DNA of 64,000 nt from Polytrichum commune (taxonomy: Eukaryota; Streptophyta; Polytrichopsida; Polytrichales; Polytrichaceae). Shown here in pieces: positions 57,534 through 64,000 of the stretch (the stretch's first letter is position 1; every line of letters starts with the position of its first letter). The notes below the pieces were generated by a model, which saw only the letters and a program-made list of their open reading frames with translations, did no database searches and was not told the DNA's origin. The stretch covers positions 10,976,001-11,040,000 of the forward strand of contig OX485809.1 of the NCBI GenBank assembly GCA_950295325.1. The letters are read 5' to 3'. The position numbers were made by a program, and so were the translations under genes.

Positions 57534-57830
57534 TGTGAGCCCAAATTATGTGCACACATGTGCTCCTATTCTCACAATTCAATAAAACTTAGGTTTTGGC
57601 AATTGTTCAATTATCTAAAAAATATAAAAAGAGTGAAGCTTTTATGTTAAAGTCAAAGTTGAGTTAGGGATTTGCTTGAGTGATTAGGTAGTTAACAATT
57701 GTAGATTAGGTAGTATTGATTAATCCTCGGATAAAATCCTAGGACTTAGTGTTGCTACCTAGTTAGTCATGTTTTCATGTTCAAATGCCGGTCAAGGGTA
57801 ATTGGATGTTTTAGGATAGTGACCATTCGG
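57534..57830 (+). mobile_element. Repeat element C, 5' part only
   Basis: It starts TGTGAGCCCAAATTATGTGC and shares AATATRAAAAGAGTGAAGCTT with element A. The rest is lost. It lies just past the last exon candidate of the methyltransferase gene. Confidence 0.45.
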
Positions 57831-57839
57831 ATTTGAGAA

Positions 57840-59640
57840 GGGAGGGGGTTTCCTCCGAGAGGATCATGTCTCAGAATTCTCGGACTCGAAATACCAGCCC
57901 CTGGAGGCTGAGATATGCGGAAATTTTTTTGCTCTCTCTCTCTCGGTGCCCTCAGGAGGTTGGGCGATGGTTGTTGCCGCGCTGCCGAATGAAGCAGTTG
58001 GGTGACCCTGAAAAGGTGTGAATGGCTGGGGAGGTATGGACATTTGGTCCATCATTGGCCAGGGGAAGGGAGGTGTGAGTGCAGCTGGCATTACAGTCGG
58101 TTGCAACCAAAGGTGAGCGGTGCTAGATAAACCACCCAAGGGCAGTGACATTCTCGCTCTGCATTTTCGACATGGGAAGGATCTGGGAGGGGCGAGCTGG
58201 TAGCGCCCAAACAACCGGTTTGTGATGTAGATTTCACCGGGATGTGAGGACTGAGAGAGACATCTTAGATTTCACAAGAAGGGATGCCGAGCTGAGGCAA
58301 CAACTGCCGCATTCATCAGGATAATTCTCAAAGTCCGAGAGAAAGGGGGGGTTGGAAGTGGAGTGTTCGGAACGACTACAGAATAAGGAATTGAGCATTG
58401 CCGAACCAACAGGAGTGGGACGGGTGTTATCAGTGAGGATGACAGGGATTACTAGAGCTCTAGCAGCTACTTAATCAATGGCAGCCAGTGGAGCAACCAG
58501 GTTGTCTGAGGGGTGGCAGGCTCAAGAACTCTGGAGTGCTGAGGGACGGCTTCCGCACACCGGTCCAGGGGGGTAGGCTAGGTTTAATTTGGGATTAGCC
58601 TGGGTTTAGGCTAGGGGGAGTTCCAGATGAGTTTCTGCCGGTTGGAGGCTAGGGGGGGTCTCAACAGAACCTGGTCAAGCGGGGGACAACAGATGGCTCC
58701 TTATGGGTCATGGACACCAGAAGAGGGTGGAAGGATGGCACTCTTCCCACCAACAACAAAAAGACCAGAAAACTAATAAATGAATAGATTAGTAGAAGGC
58801 TGGAGGGGAGATCATTAGATTGATAGTTATTAAGGTAAGGTGTTTAGTGAGCTAGCCAAGTATTTGTGTGGAGTGGGGACCCTTGTGTTTGTAAACACTG
58901 GGAGTCATTATAATAAAGATTGAATGTTAAGTGTGCAAACCATAAACTGGACTAGGCCTGAGGCCGATTAGCCATCAAGATTAATAGAGTACATTAGAGC
59001 CAGAGGCACCCACCCGGATTACGACGCACAAGGGTGGGAGTTTATGGCTGACAAAACCACACTACAAGACCTTTCATAAGTAATGCATTCTTCCACGCCT
59101 TCACGTTCTACTTGCTGGTGGAATTAGATTAAGTTATAATCTCCACGGGATTGGGATACCTTTTCAGCAAATTGAACTCAAAACATCTCCAAATTGAACC
59201 CTTTGTGTGACATAGATAACAATTGAATTTTGTTGTTATTCACTTTGTGTACGTTACTAACCTTCTCTTTGGATTTGGTTGGTGGCATGGGCACATGTAA
59301 GGCAGATCCTTCACAACTTTGACGGCTCTCTTAGGAATTATATGCCATCTTCTTTCAAAAATAGTATGTTCATAATGTATAGATATTCCTCAAAGTAATG
59401 TGGTATGTGTGATTACTTTGAGTAGAGTTTGAACCTTGAAGTATGTTTGGTGGGTGTCTCAGGATGCCATTTTGAGTTTGACAATGCATATATTAGATAT
59501 GGAATGCAACATATTATGTAGGGGTACAAACATCTTCACCTTAATAATTTGATACTCAAAGGTTTTGTTCGTTTAGTTAAAGTATATACCAAGAAAGGTT
59601 GTTTATTAAAATATGATGATTACTCCACAATGATAGGGTC
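57840..59640 (-). other. GC-richer segment with a proline-rich minus-strand frame; otherwise spacer
   Basis: 57864-58214 (minus) is open for 116 codons, rich in Pro, Ser and Thr (LTPPFPWPMMDQMSIPPQPF), with stops on both sides. It lies in a block of altered base composition (57840-58760). It might be part of a gag-like or regulatory protein, but I do not recognise it. From 58800 on the sequence is AT-rich and non-coding. 59209-59325 repeats 26833-26955. Confidence 0.25.
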
Positions 59641-59733
59641 ATGAGGGATGGTCCCACCCACCCTTCCAGGTTTTGAAAGGTACATAGATGTGTGGAAGAA
59701 TGGGTTGGCCTCTGGACAAGAAAATGTGTTAAG

Positions 59734-59849
<116 letters not shown>

Positions 59850-59987
59850 GTTTGGGCATGCAAGTGAGGATTTCCCCCTCCCTCGCACTCTAGTTGGGGA
59901 AGGTGGAGGGAAAATACCCCGAATCCTTTCCCTTTCTCCAATTTCACACCTTTTGATGTGGGAGGGCCAACATTAATTACGGAAGCT

Positions 59988-60213
59988 TTTGACTAGCTTG
60001 ATTTGCAGTCATTAAATGACTATTTTTTATTATCATTTTTTTGGTTTTGTTTTGCGACTTCAATTTTAAGTTTTGGGGGCGTGTAATATACCATTGGAAA
60101 GGTGTTTTCAAGACCTTTGCAACGGTATACTACACGCCCCCCGAATTCAATTGCTAAACCAAAAAAAAACTAATTTGCAATCATTTAGCGACTACAAATC
60201 AGGTTGGTCAAAA
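59988..60213. mobile_element. 226-bp foldback (hairpin) MITE
   Basis: The left arm from TTTGACTAGCTTGATTTGCA to GGGGGCGTGTAATATACCAT pairs with the right arm from CGGTATACTACACGCCCCCC to CAGGTTGGTCAAA. The short unpaired loop is GTGTTTTCAAGACC. The stem is roughly 100 bp with few bulges. No coding sequence. Confidence 0.75.
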
Positions 60214-60459
60214 TAATCATAGCCAATTTCGGTTGCATTTCTTTTTGGCATAGTTTTCTATTAGTACTAGGTTGTCACGCTCATGGCCTCTGGATGATTG
60301 TAAAGAGCCCCACGCTAATCTACCAACATCCCACACTATTTTGCTAAGACATTTTTATAATGATAAATTACAAAGATTATGTTTCACTATGGTTGATATA
60401 TGGATGAATAAAATAAGTTTATGAGGTTTTTGTGATATGATTTTTATCCAAGGTAATTT

Positions 60460-60468
60460 GCATGGGTT
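60460..60468. repeat. 9-bp target-site duplication GCATGGGTT (left)
   Basis: Identical to 61923-61931. Confidence 0.85.
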
Positions 60469-61922
60469 CAGGGTTGTCTATTGTGTCGTGACGGAGGGTA
60501 ATCCCGGCATAATGTCGTGCCGTCACGACACGTATCCGTCACGACATTATGCCGGATGCTGTCTTTATCCTGACGGACTTGAATTTTACCGATTTTTTTG
60601 TGTAATTACATTAACCCAATTCAGACACGTAGGATTTACAATGTCCACGTGTGATGACATGTCAGCAAAGTAAAGATAAAGTGGGGAAAAATTTACTAGA
60701 GCCCGTCCGCCCCCCCGTCCGCCCCTGTTCCCGACCCCGTCCGCTCCGTTCCCAACCCCGTACGCCCCGTTCCCCCTCCGTCCGCTCCCGTTCCCCCCCC
60801 CGTCCGCCCCAGTTTTTTTTTTTTTTTTTTTTTCCCCCCCCCCCTTCCCCGTCCGCCCCATTTAAAAAAAAATTTCCCCCCCCCTCCGTCCGCCCCTCCG
60901 TCCGCTCCCCCGTCCGCCCCAGTTTTTTTTGTTTTTTTTTTCCCCCCCCCCCCTTCCCCGTCCGCCCCATTTAAAAAAAAAATTCCCCCCCCCTCCGTCC
61001 GCCCCGTTCCCCCCCGTCCGCGGCCCGTTCCCCCCGTCCGCGCCCCGTTCCCCCCCCGTCCGCGCCCCGTTCCCCCCGTCCGCGGCCCGTTCCCCCCCCC
61101 CGTCCGCGCCCCGTTCCCCCCCCGTCCGCCCCTCCGTCCGCTCCCCCGTCCGCCCCTCCGTCCGCTCCCCCGTCCGCTCCCCCGTCCGCCCCAGTGTTTT
61201 TTTTGTTTTTTTCCCCCCCCCCCCCCTCTTCCCCGTCCGCCCCATTTTTTTTTTTTAAAATTTCCCCCCCCTCCGTCCGCTCCCGTTCCCCCCCGTCCGC
61301 CCCGTTCCCAACCCCGTCCGCCCCGTTCCCCCCCATCCGCGCCCCGTTCCCCCCCGTCCGCGCCCCGTTCCCCCCCCTGTCCGCGCCCCGTTCCCCCCCG
61401 TCCGCCCCTCCGTCCGCTCCCCCGTCCGCCCCAGTTTTTTCCCCCCCCCCCCCCCCCCTTCCCCGTCCACCCCATTTTTTTTTTAAAAAATTTCCCCCCC
61501 CTCCGTCCGCTCCCGTTCCCCCCCGTCCGCCCCGTTCCCAACCCCGTCCGCCCCGTTCCCCCCCGTCCGCGCCCCGTTCCCCCCCCGTCCGCTCCGTTCC
61601 CGCCCCCGTCCGCTCCGTTCCCCCCCCCCCACCCCCGTCCGCCCCACCCTCGTCCCCCGTCCGCCCCACACCCTCCTTAGTCGTTTTTTACTACTTTGAT
61701 TTTAACAAAATGGTAAACAAAATGGCAAAATGATTTACCTGGCGCTAGGCATATCCACGACCACGTCGGCATTTTCTGCCACATAGGACGCCACCTTGGC
61801 AAGAAGGTAAGTATTTTACCCACCCTAGTCCGTTCCCCCTATGTTGACCCTACGTGGACCCTATTGTGTCGTGACGGAGGGGTCCGTCACGACACCGTCA
61901 TGACGTCGCGATAGACAACCCT
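60469..61922. mobile_element. Mutator-like non-autonomous element, 1454 bp
   Basis: The ends AGGGTTGTCTATTGTGTCGT and, inverted, AGGGTTGTCTATCGCGACGT are flanked by the perfect 9-bp duplication GCATGGGTT, diagnostic of Mutator-type transposition. Near the left end a CCGGCATAATGTCGTG / CACGACATTATGCCGG pair makes a hairpin. Near the right end GTGTCGTGACGG is repeated in both orientations. Most of the interior is the C-rich minisatellite. No transposase is encoded. Confidence 0.8.
60704..61675. repeat. C-rich minisatellite, CCCCGTCCGC units with poly-T/poly-C blocks
   Basis: About 70-90 units of CCCCGTCCGCC/CCCGTTCC(C)n type, in a higher-order pattern. Blocks of units end in AGTTTTTTTT...CCCCCCCC, then TTCCCCGTCC[A/G]CCCCATTT, then TTTAAAAATTTCCCCCCC, four times (about 60810-60880, 60920-60990, 61193-61270, 61434-61500). 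The plus strand is almost free of G except in the unit word. Long frames on both strands (up to 281 codons) are artefacts. Confidence 0.9.
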
Positions 61923-61997
61923 GCATGGGTTAAGAGGCAACTTATTTAAAAAGGCAACGTAATTGCATATAGTGATGTAGATTGGCCACTCGACAAA

Positions 61998-62486
61998 GGG
62001 CCATTGTACACATAGGTCAAGAACCGTGACCATGAATTTTCAAGGGTTCTTTAAAATCATCCAAAGGTCATACCGTGGGTAATAAAAGTCCAATTTTGCA
62101 ATTGATGGGCCCTTGTGCTTAGTCTAAAGTGTAAGTGGACCGTTTTTGTAGAACCGCAAGATTTGCTCATGTTCGGGTACTCAACATGGCAATATACTAT
62201 TTATAAGAGCTAATGGCACTGTGATTGGTTGCCACGGCCCCTAATTTTGTGTTAGACTTGCCTCTTGTTGATGAGCCTAATGCAATATCTGGTAGACTAA
62301 TGAAACACTGCCCATTTGATGCCATGTGGGATGCCAGGTAGATTTTTCATCCACGATAATTTTTTTGGTTCCTTGGGCCTTTAAGGTCTAGTATAAAGTG
62401 AACTTGGACCGTCTCTAGCTTCTTGATTGATCACATAATTTGCATCCCGAGGCAAGAGCCCTCAAGGTCTCATACAAAGTGGCCCT
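61998..62486 (+). mobile_element. GGGCCACTTCACAC-family MITE, diverged copy
   Basis: It begins GGGCCATTGTACACATAGGT and ends CTCATACAAAGTGGCCCT, with GTGACCATGA just inside the left end. About 489 bp and older than the copies at 13 and 24-25 kb. Confidence 0.55.
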
Positions 62487-64000
62487 AAAACCATCCCATT
62501 TTGCACATTTTGACACAAAAAATGAATTGTTCTTATGATCAAAAAATTCATGAATTGGTTGATTTTCTTGATTTTTGCATATTCAAATATCATGGAAGCT
62601 TGGTGTGCGCCTCAATCACATCACATGTCCATGCAATTTCAATTGGTATATTGAGTGGTGTGTGGTGTGGATTTAGGATCGAACAACAATTGGATACGTG
62701 TTTAAAGGAGATTGGACTATGTGACTAAAAAATGTTCTCAATTTCAGGTTCAATAATCCACATAATTGGGGACAACATATGTAATCATAAAAGAAGAAAG
62801 AAAATCCTCACTTCAATGTTGAATACACCATTCATATGAATAACAACATTGATCGTAGTCATTGTACAATGCAAATATTATGTGTGGAACTAATATTTTC
62901 AATGCGCCAATTGATGTTGCAAACTACTCCGCATGATAATGCTATGGTAATGGAGCCACCATTCACCTATGTTACCAACCTCCCCCTCCTTTTGCAATGT
63001 AGTCATTTACAAACTTAGTCAAAGATTGGGGTCATACATGTTGCTAAAGGTCAAGCTACACCAAACATAACACATTACTATTCCATTATATTCTCGAGCA
63101 CCCAAATGAACATGGACATATTAAACCTAAACACAATACCATAAATGGGAGATACAAATACCATAAATGGGTTTGCAAGGAGATGGGAATATCAATGTAA
63201 GTTGAGATAGGCTGTGCAAATTTGAAATTCTTCATCCACACAAAGGGTCAACCTCAACAACAAAAAGAAAGATGTAATAAGTAGACACAAAATCTGAATA
63301 GAAATGACAATGATGAGATAAATACTATTGTATTATTATTGCAAGACTAAGTGACTAATTTTTTATAATCTATTTGAGTATATGTTTCATAGACTACATA
63401 TATATCATATTTAAAGTGATTTTTGGTTTAATGTTAATGCATGAGAATCATAAACAATGTTCTCCACATGTATATATTTAAACCAATGTTTTATTATACA
63501 TTGTGACAGTTGCAGTTTTATGCTTTGATAATATTTTTCCTCAAAAGTTTGCAGTTTTAGCAAGAATTCATGAATATACTTAATTTGACTTGGAAATAGT
63601 TATATTCCAAAAACATGTCAATGTTTTATTTATTATATGTTAATATGGTAATAAAATATGCAAGTGCTATTTAACTAGTTTTCTTATGCAAACCATTCTA
63701 GACTCTTCCTTCCCCCTTTTTTGATTTCTTCCCCCCCCCCTCGTTTTCCTTCCCCATCCTCAAGTGGACCCCCCTCCTAGACCCAAGATCTAGGATTTCA
63801 AATTTTCTATAGTTGTAATTAGTTTTTTTTAGATGATTTACAACCATAGTTTGATTGTAATACCCATTTTACTTGTTTGTAAGATTGCATGTTGCAAGCA
63901 TGATAAATTTTACCACTTGTGTACCATACAAAGTTTCAACTATAGAGGATTCAAAACTATATAGAGGATTTAAAATTCAATTATATATATTCAATTATAG
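62487..64000. other. AT-rich spacer to the window end
   Basis: 62640-62790 is a copy of the AGATTGGACTAYRT repeat family. Short C/T homopolymer tracts occur at 63714-63780. The last 600 bases are very AT-rich. No gene was recognised. Confidence 0.4.

Noticed and set aside
60662-61733. Long open frames (up to 281 codons) on both strands with Gly/Arg-rich or Pro/Ser-rich products
   Set aside because: They are translations of the CCCCGTCCGC minisatellite. All frames stay open because the unit contains no stop codon. There is no unique sequence in them.

Overview
This is a eukaryotic window, almost certainly from a streptophyte (green plant) with a large, repeat-rich nuclear genome. There are no bacterial-style operons. 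Long AT-rich stretches without genes alternate with plant-type mobile elements: a Ty3/gypsy chromovirus with an initiator-tRNA-Met-type primer binding site, a Ty1/copia element, LINE fragments, Stowaway-, pogo- and CACTA-like miniature elements and Mutator-like elements. I cannot name the species. I found no intact, confidently functional cellular gene. Nearly every long open frame is a mobile-element relic, a broken pseudogene or a low-complexity artefact.

Layout. 0-19 kb is a graveyard of short inverted-repeat elements: a GTAGAGGCGC-ended family, a CACTA-ended family, a Stowaway inside a Stowaway, a pogo/Emigrant-like element, long foldback elements and a roughly 500-bp GGGCCACTTCACAC-ended family that recurs at 24-26 kb and 62 kb. 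19.2-20.3 kb holds a LINE reverse-transcriptase relic on the minus strand, and 23.3-23.6 kb a LINE 3'-end relic on the plus strand. 30.7-33.3 kb is a minus-strand Mutator-like transposase pseudogene with an N-terminal Cys/His-rich region. It was cut by a very young Ty3/gypsy chromovirus (33310-40376; 976-bp LTRs with one visible mismatch; target duplication ATAGA). 42.36-47.30 kb is an older Ty1/copia element on the minus strand.

47.5-57.5 kb is the most interesting part. A five-unit tandem array precedes a decayed multi-exon gene on the plus strand. Its exons encode a ParB/sulfiredoxin-like motif, then a degenerate DPPY-like methyltransferase motif, then a motif X/I region split by an intron. 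That order fits a beta-class DNA amino-methyltransferase fused to a ParB-like domain. Its introns carry copies of another repeat family, two of them in opposite orientation, each with a short conserved reading frame.

57.5-64 kb holds a proline-rich minus-strand frame, a 108-bp CT microsatellite, a 225-bp near-perfect foldback, and a 1.45-kb Mutator-like element (9-bp target duplication) filled by a C-rich minisatellite. The two LTR elements have each lost a catalytic core: reverse transcriptase in the gypsy, integrase in the copia. If they moved after those losses, they did so with enzymes supplied by other copies.
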